Part shown: in pieces, positions 21,857-33,557 of the stretch
Numbering within the stretch: the first letter of the stretch is position 1
How the letters are laid out: each line of letters begins with the position of its first letter
Position numbers and translations under genes: made by a program
The notes under the pieces: generated by a model
The model's database searches: none
Told to the model about the DNA's origin: nothing
Seen by the model: the letters and a program-made list of their open reading frames with translations, nothing else
DNA from: Pseudaquabacterium pictum
Lineage (GTDB): Bacteria; Pseudomonadota; Gammaproteobacteria; Burkholderiales; Burkholderiaceae_C
DNA: 64,000 nucleotides
Direction of reading: 5' to 3'
Assembly (NCBI RefSeq): GCF_005403045.1
Contig: NZ_BJCL01000006.1
Coordinates: 62,001 to 126,000, forward strand

Positions 21857-22794
21857 GGGTCCTGCCGCTCGGGCGCCGGCGCCGCCGGGCGGATCAGCTG
21901 CAGGTCGGTGGGCGACACGCTGAACTCCAGCGGCAGGCGCATGCGCTGCACCTCGCCGTCGGTCGCCACCTTGACCCGCCGGCGGCCCCAGCGCCAGGGC
22001 GGCAGCACCGTCAGGCGCTGGCAGCCGAAGTGGGTGACCTGGTCGGCGTCGCCGAGGCGGCCCAGCGCGCCGCGCAGCACCAGGCCCAGCAGGTCCAGGC
22101 GCCCGACCGGCTGCAGTGCCACCACCGCCAGCGCACCGGCGTCGATGGCCTGCGCCTGCGGTACGCCCAGCTGCTCCATCTGCAGGGCGTTGTTGCCGAT
22201 GAAGAGGGTGGGGGTGCGCAGCGTGCGCCGGCTGCCCTGCACGTCGATGTCCAGGCGCAGGCTGCGGTGGCCGCGCAGCAGGGTCAGCAAGCCGGCACCG
22301 AAGGCCACCAGCCGGCTTCGGCCGAGCTGGCGCTTCCAGGCCTCGCGGTCTTCCAGCAGCACGGGGTAGAGGCCCAGGCTGGCGTTGACGAGGAAGACCT
22401 GGCCGTTGACCAGACCCACCTGCACCGGATGCGCCTGTTCGGTCAGCAGCACCTGCATCGCGGCGTCGGGCTCGGCCGGAATGCCGTGGGTGCGGCTGAA
22501 GTAGTTGAAGGTGCCCTGGGGCAGCACGCCGAAGGCGCAGCCGCTGCCCAGCGTGGCCTGGGCCACGGTGTTGATCGTGCCGTCACCCCCGGCCGCCACC
22601 ACCACGCCACCATCGGCCACCGCCGCCTGCACCGCCTGCCTGGCGATGTCGCCCAGGCGGCGGGGGTCGTCCACCCGCAGCAGGTGCACCGCCCGGCCTG
22701 CGCTGGCGCACGCCTGGGTGATGGCCTGTTCGACCAGCTCGGCACTGCCGTGGCCGGCGCCGAGGTTGAACACGATGTGCAGCGGTGCGGCCAT
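21853..22794 (-). CDS. Diacylglycerol kinase family lipid kinase
   Basis: Protein of 313 residues with the DAGK catalytic domain: the nucleotide-binding motif GGDGTINTVAQA and FGVLPQGTFNYFSRTHGIP are visible. Such soluble bacterial enzymes phosphorylate diacylglycerol or related lipids. The start at 22794 gives MAAPLHIVFNLGAG; the upstream open frame is an out-of-frame shadow. The gene is paired with the metallophosphoesterase, suggesting a joint role in lipid phosphate turnover (inference from context only). Confidence 0.88.
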   Translation of the reverse strand: MAAPLHIVFNLGAGHGSAELVEQAITQACASAGRAVHLLRVDDPRRLGDIARQAVQAAVADGGVVVAAGGDGTINTVAQATLGSGCAFGVLPQGTFNYFSRTHGIPAEPDAAMQVLLTEQAHPVQVGLVNGQVFLVNASLGLYPVLLEDREAWKRQLGRSRLVAFGAGLLTLLRGHRSLRLDIDVQGSRRTLRTPTLFIGNNALQMEQLGVPQAQAIDAGALAVVALQPVGRLDLLGLVLRGALGRLGDADQVTHFGCQRLTVLPPWRWGRRRVKVATDGEVQRMRLPLEFSVSPTDLQLIRPAAPAPERQDP

Positions 22795-22889
22795 GGGCAG
22801 GGCGGTCACGGCGCCGGCGCCAGGCTGCGCCCCGCCGGCGTGGCGCGGGCTGCCAGGTGCTGCCGGCTGGGCAGGCGGGTCGGGATGGA

Positions 22890-23339
22890 TCAGGCTTTCT
22901 TCGCGTAGGCGTTGCACCAGGCCTGGGCGCTGACCTGCCGGCCGGGGTACAGCGGGCACGGGCCGGCGGCGTCGCCCGGCTGGCCGGCGTACAGCGCGCA
23001 GTTGCCGCAGGCCTGTCCGGGCTGGTACTTGGGCTGGCTGGCGGCGACCACCTGGCTGGCGTCGGCGGTGTAGGCCAGGGCCTTGGCCGACGGATCCGCG
23101 GGATCGACCATGGGCAGGCCGGCGGTTCCGGCGCTGGCCTGGGCCGGTGCCGTGGCCGCGGGCATCTCGGCGGCAGGTGCCGGCGCCGGTGTGGGGGTTG
23201 GTGCGGGGGCTGGCGTGGCGGCGGGTTCGGGCGGCTTGGAGCAGGCCGCCAGCAGCGCGATGCCGCCCAGGGGCAGCAGCACGGCAAAGCGTCGGCGCGG
23301 CAGGTGGTGCAGGGCGATCGGGCGGTCGGTGGTGGTCAT
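22890..23339 (-). CDS. High-potential iron-sulfur protein (HiPIP), lipoprotein-like
   Basis: Periplasmic [4Fe-4S] electron carrier, 149 residues. The N-terminus has PRRRF followed by a hydrophobic stretch ending LAAC (Cys 33), so it reads as a Tat-type signal with a lipobox. A Pro/Ala-rich spacer of about 50 residues follows. The C-terminal domain has the four cluster cysteines in [12 protein letters not shown] and AWCNAY, the HiPIP pattern. HiPIPs carry electrons between cytochrome bc1 and terminal oxidases or photosynthetic reaction centres, typically in purple-bacteria relatives. The gene is divergent from ygiQ over about 260 bp. Confidence 0.9.
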   Translation of the reverse strand: MTTTDRPIALHHLPRRRFAVLLPLGGIALLAACSKPPEPAATPAPAPTPTPAPAPAAEMPAATAPAQASAGTAGLPMVDPADPSAKALAYTADASQVVAASQPKYQPGQACGNCALYAGQPGDAAGPCPLYPGRQVSAQAWCNAYAKKA

Positions 23340-23602
23340 GGCGGATCTTCCGGGGCGGGTGGCGGCGCGGGTGGTGGGGCGGTGTCCGCCGCCCGTGCTG
23401 TGCGCACACGGGTCACCGGACGACGGTGTCATGGTTGCCAAACAGGGTGTGGTGCCAGTCTAGGCGGGGCGGGCAATGGCCGCTGTGCGCTGCGGCGCCA
23501 AGCGCTTGTCGGACAACAGGCCATGGCTGCACGGGCCGGTGCCCAGCGCCGTTGGCGGTGGCGGGTGACAATCCGGCCCCCGCCGCCGATCCGCCCACCG
23601 CC

Positions 23603-25876
23603 GTGTCCACCGCCACCCCCCGCCAGGAATACGGCCTCGACGCCAAGCCGCTGACCAGCTACCGCCCGTACTGGGCGAAGCGCTTCGGCACCGCGCCCTT
23701 CCTGCCCACCAGCCGCGCCGAGATGGACGCGCTGGGCTGGGACAGCTGCGACGTGGTCATCGTCACCGGCGACGCCTACGTTGACCACCCCAGCTTCGGC
23801 ATGGCGGTGGTGGGCCGGGTGCTGGAGGCGCAGGGCTTCCGCGTCGGCATCATCGCCCAGCCCGACTGGCACAGCGCCGCGCCGTTCGCCGCGCTGGGCC
23901 GGCCGAACCTGTGCTTCGGCGTGGCTGCCGGCAACATGGATTCGATGATCAACCGCTACACCGCCGACCGCCGGCCGCGTGGCGACGATGCCTACACCCC
24001 GGGCGGTGCGCCCGACAAGCGGCCCGACCGCGCCAGCCTGGTCTACACCCAGCGCTGCCGCGAGGCCTTCGGCGATGTGCCCATCCTGCTGGGCGGCATC
24101 GAGGCCAGCCTGCGCCGCATCGCCCACTACGACTACTGGCAGGACAAGGTGCGCCGCGCCATCCTGGTCGATGCCCAGGCCGACCTGCTGCTGTACGGCA
24201 ATGCCGAGCGGGCGCTGGTGGAGATCGTGCACCGGCTGGCCGCCGGCGAGCCGGTGGATCAGATCACCGAAGTGCGGGGCACGGCCTTCCTGCGGCGTGA
24301 TGGCGATGCAAGCGCAGCCGGCTGGTTCGAGCTGGACTCGACCGACGTGGACCTGCCCGGCCGCATCGACGACCACATCAATCCGTACCAGACCACCAGC
24401 GAAGCGGCGGCCAGCCAGGGTGCCAGTTGCGCGAAGGACGACGCGGCTCCACCCGCCGACCCTGCCGCCCCGCAACCCATCCGCCTGGTGCCCCGCCAGG
24501 GCCGGGTGCAGCTGCCCCCGCGCGAGCGCACCGTGGTGCGCCTGCCCAGCTTCGAGCAGGTGAAACGCGATCCGGTGCTCTATGCCCATGCCAACCGCGT
24601 GCTGCACCTGGAGACCAACCCAGGCAATGCCCGCGCCCTGGTGCAGGCGCACCTGGTGGGCGGCAAGCCGCGTGACGTGTGGATCAACCCGCCGCCGATC
24701 CCGCTGACCACCGCCGAGATGGACCATGTGTTCGGCCTGCCCTATGCGCGCAGCCCGCACCCCAGCTATGCCGACGCCAACGGCCGGCACGACGGCTCGA
24801 CCAAGATCCCGGCCTGGGAGATGATCCGCTTCAGCGTGAACATCATGCGCGGCTGCTTCGGCGGCTGCAGCTTCTGCTCGATCACCGAGCATGAGGGCCG
24901 CATCATCCAGAGCCGCAGCGAAGACTCGGTGATCCGCGAGATCGAGGACATGCGCGACAAGGTGCCCGGCTTCACCGGCATCGTGTCCGACCTGGGCGGC
25001 CCCACCGCCAACATGTACCGCCTGCGCTGCAAGAGCACCGCCATCGAGCGCGCCTGCCGCAAGCCCAGCTGCGTGTGGCCCGGCATCTGCCCCAACCTGG
25101 GCACCGACCATGCGCCGCTGATCCGCATGTACCGCCGCGCCCGCACGCTGCCGGGTGTCAAGAAGGTGCTGATCGGCTCGGGCCTGCGCTACGACCTGGC
25201 GGTGCGCTCGCCCGACTACGTGAAGGAGCTGGTCACGCACCACGTGGGCGGGTACCTCAAGATCGCGCCCGAGCACACCGAGGCCGGGCCGTTGTCCAAG
25301 ATGATGAAGCCCGGCATCGGCAGCTACGACCGCTTCAAGCAGCTGTTCGACAAGTACAGCGCCGAGGCCGGCAAGCAGCAGTACCTGATCCCGTACTTCA
25401 TCGCCGCCCACCCGGGCACCAGCGACGAAGACATGATGCACCTGGCGCTCTGGCTCAAGCGCAACGGCTTCCGCGCGGACCAGGTGCAGACCTTCTACCC
25501 CAGCCCGATGGCCAGCGCCACGGCGATGTACCACACCGGCCGCAACCCGCTGAAGGGCCTGAGCCGCGATGTCGCCAAGCCCGATGGCACCGAGAAGGTG
25601 GATGTCGTGCGCAGCGAGAAGCGCCGCCGCCTGCACAAGGCCTTCCTGCGCTACCACGATGCGGCCGGCTGGCCGCTGCTGCGCGACGCGCTGATGGCCA
25701 TGGGCCGCGCCGACCTGATCGGCAACGGCAAGAAGCATCTGGTGCCCAGCTACCAGCCGGCGGTGGCTGCGGCATCGCCGGCGGCACCAGCCCGGCCCCG
25801 GCGCGGCAGCCTGCTGACCCAGCACACCGGCCTGCCGCCGCGTCCGGGCACCGCACCCCGCCGCAAGCCGCGTTAG
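23603..25876 (+). CDS. YgiQ family radical SAM protein
   Basis: Protein of 757 residues of the UPF0313/YgiQ family, whose reaction is not known. The N-terminal cobalamin-binding-like region ([21 protein letters not shown]) precedes a radical-SAM core with the Cys-x3-Cys-x2-Cys motif in [12 protein letters not shown] (about residue 418). GTG 23603 is chosen because family similarity begins with [21 protein letters not shown]; the 5' extension of the open frame lies in intergenic DNA. The C-terminus is Pro/Arg-rich. A 263-bp spacer separates it from the divergent HiPIP gene. Confidence 0.92.
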   Translation: MSTATPRQEYGLDAKPLTSYRPYWAKRFGTAPFLPTSRAEMDALGWDSCDVVIVTGDAYVDHPSFGMAVVGRVLEAQGFRVGIIAQPDWHSAAPFAALGRPNLCFGVAAGNMDSMINRYTADRRPRGDDAYTPGGAPDKRPDRASLVYTQRCREAFGDVPILLGGIEASLRRIAHYDYWQDKVRRAILVDAQADLLLYGNAERALVEIVHRLAAGEPVDQITEVRGTAFLRRDGDASAAGWFELDSTDVDLPGRIDDHINPYQTTSEAAASQGASCAKDDAAPPADPAAPQPIRLVPRQGRVQLPPRERTVVRLPSFEQVKRDPVLYAHANRVLHLETNPGNARALVQAHLVGGKPRDVWINPPPIPLTTAEMDHVFGLPYARSPHPSYADANGRHDGSTKIPAWEMIRFSVNIMRGCFGGCSFCSITEHEGRIIQSRSEDSVIREIEDMRDKVPGFTGIVSDLGGPTANMYRLRCKSTAIERACRKPSCVWPGICPNLGTDHAPLIRMYRRARTLPGVKKVLIGSGLRYDLAVRSPDYVKELVTHHVGGYLKIAPEHTEAGPLSKMMKPGIGSYDRFKQLFDKYSAEAGKQQYLIPYFIAAHPGTSDEDMMHLALWLKRNGFRADQVQTFYPSPMASATAMYHTGRNPLKGLSRDVAKPDGTEKVDVVRSEKRRRLHKAFLRYHDAAGWPLLRDALMAMGRADLIGNGKKHLVPSYQPAVAAASPAAPARPRRGSLLTQHTGLPPRPGTAPRRKPR

Positions 25877-25880
25877 GCAG

Positions 25881-26383
25881 TTACTTGCCGGCCGCCGGGC
25901 CACTGGTCCCAGGCGACAGGTCCTTGCCCATCAGGATCCAGTCGCCTTCGTCGTCCGAGCCGGGAAACGGCACGTCGACCCGGCGCTGCCAGGCGGTGAA
26001 TCCGCAGCGGCTGTACAGCGCGATGGCCCCGGTGTTGGGGCTTTCCACCTGCAGGGCGATGCGCCGGTGCCCGGCCTCGCGGGCGGCCTGGCAGGCACGC
26101 GCCACCAGCGCCGGGCCATGGCCCTGGCCGCGGTGTTCCGGGAACAGGGCCACGGCCTGCAGCAGCCAGCAACCCCTGGCGACGCTCTCCAGGTCGATGA
26201 CCGGGCGCAGTGGCGCGGGCAATTCGTCGAGCGGGGTCGGGTCATCGGCGTCCGCCACCGAAAAGCCGAACAGCGCGCCGATGGTCTGGCCCTGCACCTG
26301 CGCCGCGAGGCGGCGTCGAACAACAGGGCCAGGTCAACGCTGTCTTCGGGCTGGCCCGTCCGGAATGTGGGCGTGTGGGCCAT
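25881..26383 (-). pseudogene. GNAT acetyltransferase gene split by a frameshift
   Basis: The minus strand from ATG 26383 encodes MAHTPTFRTGQPEDSVDLAL, continuing LFDAASRR, a typical GNAT first strand and helix. The frame then runs off into low-value sequence. From about 26300 a different frame takes over with AAQVQGQTIGALFGFSVAD and continues to a normal GNAT core (LFPEHRGQGHGPALVARAC for acetyl-CoA binding, then ALYSRCGF) and a stop at 25881. The downstream part alone (138 residues from GTG 26297) lacks the first secondary-structure elements. A small deletion or sequencing error near 26300 is the simplest explanation. Confidence 0.75.
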
Positions 26384-26552
26384 GGTGGCGTCCTCCTCGG
26401 CAGCCTGCATTCTGGACTGCGGGGTCACAATCGCCAGCCATGCCAGCCCGGGACGAGACCATGAACAAGTACGTCCGCCTGATCGTCGGCGCCGGCGCTG
26501 CATCCTGGCCCCGCCAGCCGCATGCGGCGGTGGTGCCCATGGAGGCCCCGGC

Positions 26553-27755
26553 ATGACAGCCGCCGGCCTGCAGCGGCCGTGGCTGGTGCTGGCCGGCCTG
26601 GCGCTGGGCGTCACGGTGACCAACGGCTTTGCCCGCTTTGCCTACGGCCTGCTGCTGCCGGCGATGAAGTCCGAGATGGGCTGGACCTACGCCCAGGCCG
26701 GCTGGTTGAACACCGCCAACGCGCTGGGCTACATCGGCGGTGCGCTGCTCACCATGCTGCTGATCCGCCACGTGCCGCCCACGCGGCTGTTCGCCTTCGG
26801 CGTGGTCACCACCACGCTGGCGCTGCTGGCCACCGGGTTGAACCCGGCGCTGTGGTGGCAGACAGGGTGGCGCATCGCCGCCGGCGTGCTGGGGGCGATG
26901 TCGTTTTCCACGGCCGGGGCGCTGGCAGCGGGCCTGTTCCAGGGCGACACACGCCGCAATGCGCTGGCCATCGCGATCCTGTTCGGGACGGGCGGCGGGC
27001 TGGGCATCGTGCTGGCGGGCGCGGTGCTGCCGCTGATGCTGCAGGCCCGTGGGGCGGCGTCGTGGCCGCTGGGCTGGGTGCTGATCGGTGGCGCCAGCCT
27101 GTGCTGCGTGCCGCTGAGCCTGTGGGCGGCCTTGCAGCTGCGCACGCCGGCGCAAGGCAGCCAGGCCGCCGACGCCGCGCCCCTGCCGCTGCGCCGCATG
27201 CTGCCCGAGATGGCCGGCTACGCCGGCTTCGGCCTGGGCTACATCGTCTACCTGACCTTCCTGTCGGCCTGGATGACCGAGCAGCGCGCCAGTGCCGGCT
27301 TCATCGCGCTGGTGTGGGTGGTGCTGGGCACCAGCATCTGCCTGTCGCCGTTCGTCTGGCGGCGCGTGCTGGCGCGCCATGCGTCGGGCCGGCCGCTGGC
27401 CATGATCCTCCTCTGCATCGCCATCGGGTCGGCGCTGCCGGTGGTGCTGCCCAACGGGCCAGTGCTGCTGGTGTCGGCGGTGGTCTTCGGCCTGTCGGTC
27501 TTCATGGCACCCGGCGCGGTGACCAACTTCGCGCGGCAGAACCTGCCGCCGGCGGCCTGGGGCCGCGCCATCAGCCTGTTCACCCTGGTGTTCGCCGTGG
27601 CCCAGACCGCCGGCCCCTACGGCGCCGGGCTGGTGGGTGACCTGTCGGGCAACATCGGCGTCAGCCTGCTGGCGGCTGCGGCGCTGCTGCTGGTTGGTGC
27701 GGTGCTGGCCTTGCTGCAACGCCCGTTGCAGCAGCCAGGGCCACCGGCGCGGTGA
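26553..27755 (+). CDS. MFS transporter, YbfB/YjiJ-like
   Basis: Inner-membrane transporter of 400 residues with about twelve hydrophobic helices. The first helix carries TNGFARFAYGLLLPAM, characteristic of the YbfB/YjiJ branch of the major facilitator superfamily. Substrate is unknown. It is divergent from the frameshifted GNAT gene over about 170 bp. The next gene downstream is behind a separate sigma-54 promoter, so co-regulation with the monooxygenase is not implied. Confidence 0.88.
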   Translation: MTAAGLQRPWLVLAGLALGVTVTNGFARFAYGLLLPAMKSEMGWTYAQAGWLNTANALGYIGGALLTMLLIRHVPPTRLFAFGVVTTTLALLATGLNPALWWQTGWRIAAGVLGAMSFSTAGALAAGLFQGDTRRNALAIAILFGTGGGLGIVLAGAVLPLMLQARGAASWPLGWVLIGGASLCCVPLSLWAALQLRTPAQGSQAADAAPLPLRRMLPEMAGYAGFGLGYIVYLTFLSAWMTEQRASAGFIALVWVVLGTSICLSPFVWRRVLARHASGRPLAMILLCIAIGSALPVVLPNGPVLLVSAVVFGLSVFMAPGAVTNFARQNLPPAAWGRAISLFTLVFAVAQTAGPYGAGLVGDLSGNIGVSLLAAAALLLVGAVLALLQRPLQQPGPPAR

Positions 27756-27780
27756 CGGGCGCGACGCGCCACGCCTGACG

Positions 27781-27821
27781 TGTCACACCCTGGGGTGTGA
27801 CAGCTGTCACGCTGTGACAGC
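27781..27821. promoter_or_regulatory. Two tandem perfect palindromes, candidate upstream activator sites
   Basis: First palindrome: arms TGTCACACCC and GGGTGTGACA (10 bp each) around a 2-nt centre, 27781-27802. Directly adjoining second palindrome: GCTGTCAC and GTGACAGC (8 bp each) around a 3-nt centre, 27803-27821. Both share TGTCAC/GTGACA half-sites. They centre about 135 bp upstream of the -24 element at 27935, where enhancer-binding proteins normally bind. The strand is neutral because the sites are symmetrical. Confidence 0.7.
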
Positions 27822-27865
27822 CTGGGTGCCGTTGCTGCATCGCAGCAGGGTTGTGGCCGGATCGC

Positions 27866-27881
27866 TGGCAACGTGTTGCCA
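27866..27881. promoter_or_regulatory. Third palindrome between activator sites and promoter
   Basis: Arms TGGCAAC and GTTGCCA (7 bp) around a 2-nt centre. It differs in sequence from the two upstream palindromes, so it probably binds a different protein or is structural. It lies about 55-70 bp before the -24 box. Confidence 0.5.
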
Positions 27882-27934
27882 CAGTGGGGTTTGCAGCCAT
27901 GTTGCGCTGCCGCAAGCCCGGGCGCCCTGGGCGC

Positions 27935-27948
27935 GGCACGCGCTTTGC
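27935..27948 (+). promoter_or_regulatory. Sigma-54 (-24/-12) promoter of the monooxygenase gene
   Basis: The sequence GGCACG-CGCT-TTGC matches the sigma-54 consensus TGGCACG-N4-TTGC in all positions except the leading T (C here). The invariant GG and GC are exactly 10 nt apart. Predicted start of transcription is near 27960, about 50 nt before the ATG at 28011. The rest of 27756-28010 holds the palindromes listed above and no gene. Confidence 0.75.
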
Positions 27949-28010
27949 GCGACAGACCCTGCGCGGCCCCTTGGCCGTTGCACTGTTCAGCACCCCACGG
28001 AGACAACACC

Positions 28011-29813
28011 ATGAGCGACACCACCCCCAGCCCGAGCGAACACGCCCAGGCCTGGCTGACCGGCTTCGACAACGCCCTGCAGCGCCGCGATATCGACGCC
28101 GCCGTGGCGATGATGGGCGACGACTGCTACTGGCGCGACCTCGTCAGTTTCACCTGGAACATCTGCACCCAGGAGAGCCCCGCCGCCGTGCGCGCCATGC
28201 TGGCCGCCCGGCTCGACGACGTGGCGCCGTCGAACTGGCAGCTGATCGGCGACGCCACCACCGCCGACGGCGTGACCGAGGCCTGGTTCACCTTCGAGAC
28301 CCGGCTGTCGCGCGGCAAGGGCCTGGTGCGCCTGATCAACGGCCGCGCCTGGACCCTGCTGACCACCATGGTCGAACTGAAGGGCCATGAGGAAAAGACC
28401 GGCCGCCACCGCGCCGCCGGCGCCGAGCACGGCGTGCACCGCGGCCGCAAGAGCTGGGCCGAGCTGAAGGCCGACGAGGCCGCCAACCTGGGCCACACGG
28501 TGCAGCCCGAGGTGGTGGTGATCGGCGGTGGCCAGGGCGGCATCGCGCTGGGCGCGCGGCTGCGCCGGCTGGGTGTGTCGCACATCGTGGTCGAGAAGAA
28601 CCCGCGCGCCGGCGACAGCTGGCGCAACCGCTACAAGAGCCTGTGCCTGCACGACCCGGTGTGGTACGACCACCTGCCGTACCTGAACTTCCCCGACGAC
28701 TGGCCGGTGTTCGCGCCCAAGGACAAGATCGGCGACTGGCTGGAGGCCTACGTCAAGATCATGGAGATCAACTACTGGGCGTCCACCACGGCCACGCAGG
28801 CGGTGTTCGACGAGGCCAGCCAGACCTGGGCAGTGACGGTGCAGCGCGATGGCCAGACCATCGTGCTGCGGCCCAAGGAACTGGTGATCGCACTCGGCGT
28901 CTCCGGCTACCCCAATGTGCCGCAGATCCCCGGCGCCGACACTTTCCTGGGCGACCAGCACCATTCCAGCAAGCACCCCGGGCCCGAGGCCTGCCAGGGC
29001 AAGCAGGTGGTGGTGCTGGGCAGCAACAATTCGGCCCACGACATCTGCGCCGCACTGTGGGAGCAGGGCGTGGACGTGACCATGGTGCAGCGCAGCTCCA
29101 CCCACATCGCGCCATCGGCCAGCCTGATGGAACTGGCCCTGGGCGGCCTGTACAGCGAAGACGCGATCGCCGCCGGCGTGGACCACCACAAGGGCGACCT
29201 GATCTTTGCCAGCCTGCCCTACAAGATCATGGCGCCGCTGCAGGTGCCGGTGTACGACGAGATGAAGCGGCGCGACGCCGACCTGTACAACCGGCTGGAG
29301 AAGGCCGGCTTCATGCTCGACTTCGGCGTCGACGGCTCGGGCCTGTTCATGAAATACCTGCGCCGTGGCTCGGGCTACTACATCGACGTGGGCGCTTCCG
29401 AGCTGGTGGCCAACGGCAGCATCAAGTTGAAGAGCCGCACCACCATCGAGCGCATCAACCCCAGGAGCGTGACGCTGACCGACGGCACCGAACTGCCGGC
29501 CGACGTGATCGTGTACGCCACCGGCTACGGGTCGATGAACCAGTGGCTGGCCGGGCTGATCTCACCCGCCGTGGCCGACCGGCTGGGCAAGGTGTGGGGC
29601 CTGGGCAGTGACACGCCCAAGGACCCCGGCCCCTGGGAAGGCGAGCTGCGCAACATGTGGAAGCCCACCCAGGTGCCGCATCTGTGGGTGCACGGCGGCA
29701 ACCTGCACCAGAGCCGGCACTACTCGCAGTTCCTGTCGCTGCAGCTCAAGGCCCGGCTGGCCGGCATCCCGACACCGGTCTACGGGCTGGCGCCGGTGCA
29801 CCACACCCGCTGA
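28011..29813 (+). CDS. NTF2-like domain fused to a flavin-containing monooxygenase
   Basis: Protein of 600 residues. The first about 140 residues form an NTF2/SnoaL-like domain (AWLTGFDNALQRRDIDAAVAM). The rest is an FAD/NAD(P)-dependent monooxygenase with the first Rossmann motif GGGQGGIALGARL and EKNPRAGDSWRNRYKSLCLH, the second nucleotide-binding motif VVLGSNNSAHDICAAL, and the late ATGYGS. GGAG precedes ATG 28011. The family oxygenates small organic substrates (Baeyer-Villiger- or N/S-oxidation-type chemistry); the actual substrate is unknown. Control by sigma-54 suggests an inducible catabolic enzyme. Confidence 0.88.
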   Translation: MSDTTPSPSEHAQAWLTGFDNALQRRDIDAAVAMMGDDCYWRDLVSFTWNICTQESPAAVRAMLAARLDDVAPSNWQLIGDATTADGVTEAWFTFETRLSRGKGLVRLINGRAWTLLTTMVELKGHEEKTGRHRAAGAEHGVHRGRKSWAELKADEAANLGHTVQPEVVVIGGGQGGIALGARLRRLGVSHIVVEKNPRAGDSWRNRYKSLCLHDPVWYDHLPYLNFPDDWPVFAPKDKIGDWLEAYVKIMEINYWASTTATQAVFDEASQTWAVTVQRDGQTIVLRPKELVIALGVSGYPNVPQIPGADTFLGDQHHSSKHPGPEACQGKQVVVLGSNNSAHDICAALWEQGVDVTMVQRSSTHIAPSASLMELALGGLYSEDAIAAGVDHHKGDLIFASLPYKIMAPLQVPVYDEMKRRDADLYNRLEKAGFMLDFGVDGSGLFMKYLRRGSGYYIDVGASELVANGSIKLKSRTTIERINPRSVTLTDGTELPADVIVYATGYGSMNQWLAGLISPAVADRLGKVWGLGSDTPKDPGPWEGELRNMWKPTQVPHLWVHGGNLHQSRHYSQFLSLQLKARLAGIPTPVYGLAPVHHTR

Positions 29814-29821
29814 TCCCTGGG

Positions 29822-32338
<2,517 letters not shown>

Positions 32339-32340
32339 GG

Positions 32341-33468
32341 TCAGCGGGCGGTGGCGGGGCCCAGGCGCACCCCCACCACCGGCGCGAGGCTGCTGTTCCA
32401 GGCATCGGTGCAGGGCGGACCGCAGCGCGCGGCCAGGCGTGGCAGCAAGGTGTCGGCCAGCAGGCTGCGCAGCTGGGCGCGGTCGCCCGCCGTGGGCGTG
32501 ACCAGGGTCATGCGGCCGCGCTGGGCCGGCTTGCAGGCGGTGCTGCCGGTGTTGCAGGCGATGCCCTCGCCGGTCTCGCGGTCGGCGTCGGCCCAGATCG
32601 CCTGCTCCAGCTGCGCCAACTCCCGCTGCAGCAGCTGCCGCACATCGGCCGGCAGCCCGGTCCAGGCCGCCTTGTTGGCCGCGAACAGCGACAGCCCCCA
32701 GGTGATGGGCAGCGCATGCATGTGGCTGGTGGCCTGGTGCAGGCCGATGGTGTTGCCCGACATGGTGCCGGTGATGGCGCAGTCGAGCTGGCCCGCGCGC
32801 AGCCTGGGCAGCAATTCGGCAAAGGGTGCCAGCACCGGCACGGCGCCCAGCGCTTCGATGAAGTCCGCCTGCGGTGCCGATGACACCCGCACCCGCCGCC
32901 CCGCCAGATCACCGAGCGTGGCAAAGGCCTGCTGGCAGAACAGCACCTGGGCCGGATAGGCGTACAGCGCCAGCAGTTCCACACCATGGGCCTGCCGCAG
33001 GTGGGCCGCCAGCACCGGGCGGTAGGCGGCCACGGCGCGGCGCAGCGTGCCCATGTCGGGGTTGGCGCCGGGCAGGTCGGTCAGGCCCACCAGCGGGTCT
33101 TCGGCGACGGTCAGGCTCAGCAGCGCGGTGCCGAACGGCACCACGCCCAGGCGCAGCAGGCGCAGCATGTCCTGGCCACGGATGCCGGCACGGTCGAACG
33201 GCTGGATCTCGGCCCGCACCCGCCCGTTGGTCAGGGCGGGCAGTTGGCGGGTCCAGAACGGTTCTTCCTGCTGCGTGAACTGGTTGACGCTGGCCAGGCC
33301 GCCGACGATGCGCAGCTGCAACGGCGGCGCCTCGCCAGCGGGCGCCTGCGCAGCGGCCCCGGCCGGCGCGCCGCCCAACCCGGCCACCACGGCCAGGGCC
33401 CAGCCGCAGGCGCGCAGGCGCCGCCAGCCGGTGGCCGACGCAGTTGGCAAGGGCGGGTGTGGGGCCAT
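32341..33468 (-). CDS. TRAP-type periplasmic solute-binding protein (DctP family), orphan
   Basis: Exported binding protein of 375 residues with an N-terminal signal segment ([28 protein letters not shown]). The core resembles DctP/TAXI-type receptors: [46 protein letters not shown], and [25 protein letters not shown]. No DctQ/DctM membrane subunits lie beside it. Instead it is directly upstream of, and 2 nt from, the hybrid histidine kinase, so it more likely presents a ligand to the kinase than feeds a transporter (inference). Confidence 0.85.
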   Translation of the reverse strand: MAPHPPLPTASATGWRRLRACGWALAVVAGLGGAPAGAAAQAPAGEAPPLQLRIVGGLASVNQFTQQEEPFWTRQLPALTNGRVRAEIQPFDRAGIRGQDMLRLLRLGVVPFGTALLSLTVAEDPLVGLTDLPGANPDMGTLRRAVAAYRPVLAAHLRQAHGVELLALYAYPAQVLFCQQAFATLGDLAGRRVRVSSAPQADFIEALGAVPVLAPFAELLPRLRAGQLDCAITGTMSGNTIGLHQATSHMHALPITWGLSLFAANKAAWTGLPADVRQLLQRELAQLEQAIWADADRETGEGIACNTGSTACKPAQRGRMTLVTPTAGDRAQLRSLLADTLLPRLAARCGPPCTDAWNSSLAPVVGVRLGPATAR

Positions 33469-33557
33469 CTGGAACCGGGAGTCTGCGACAGTCGCTACCC
33501 TAGCAGGGCCGGCCAGCGCCACGGCCGGGATCACCCACCAGAAACAGGAGCTTTCTC

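Noticed and set aside
26461-26556. A 31-codon open frame whose stop overlaps the MFS start as ATGA
   Set aside because: It could be a leader peptide, but it shows no recognisable sequence, has a weak ribosome-binding site, and overlaps of this kind arise easily in GC-rich DNA.
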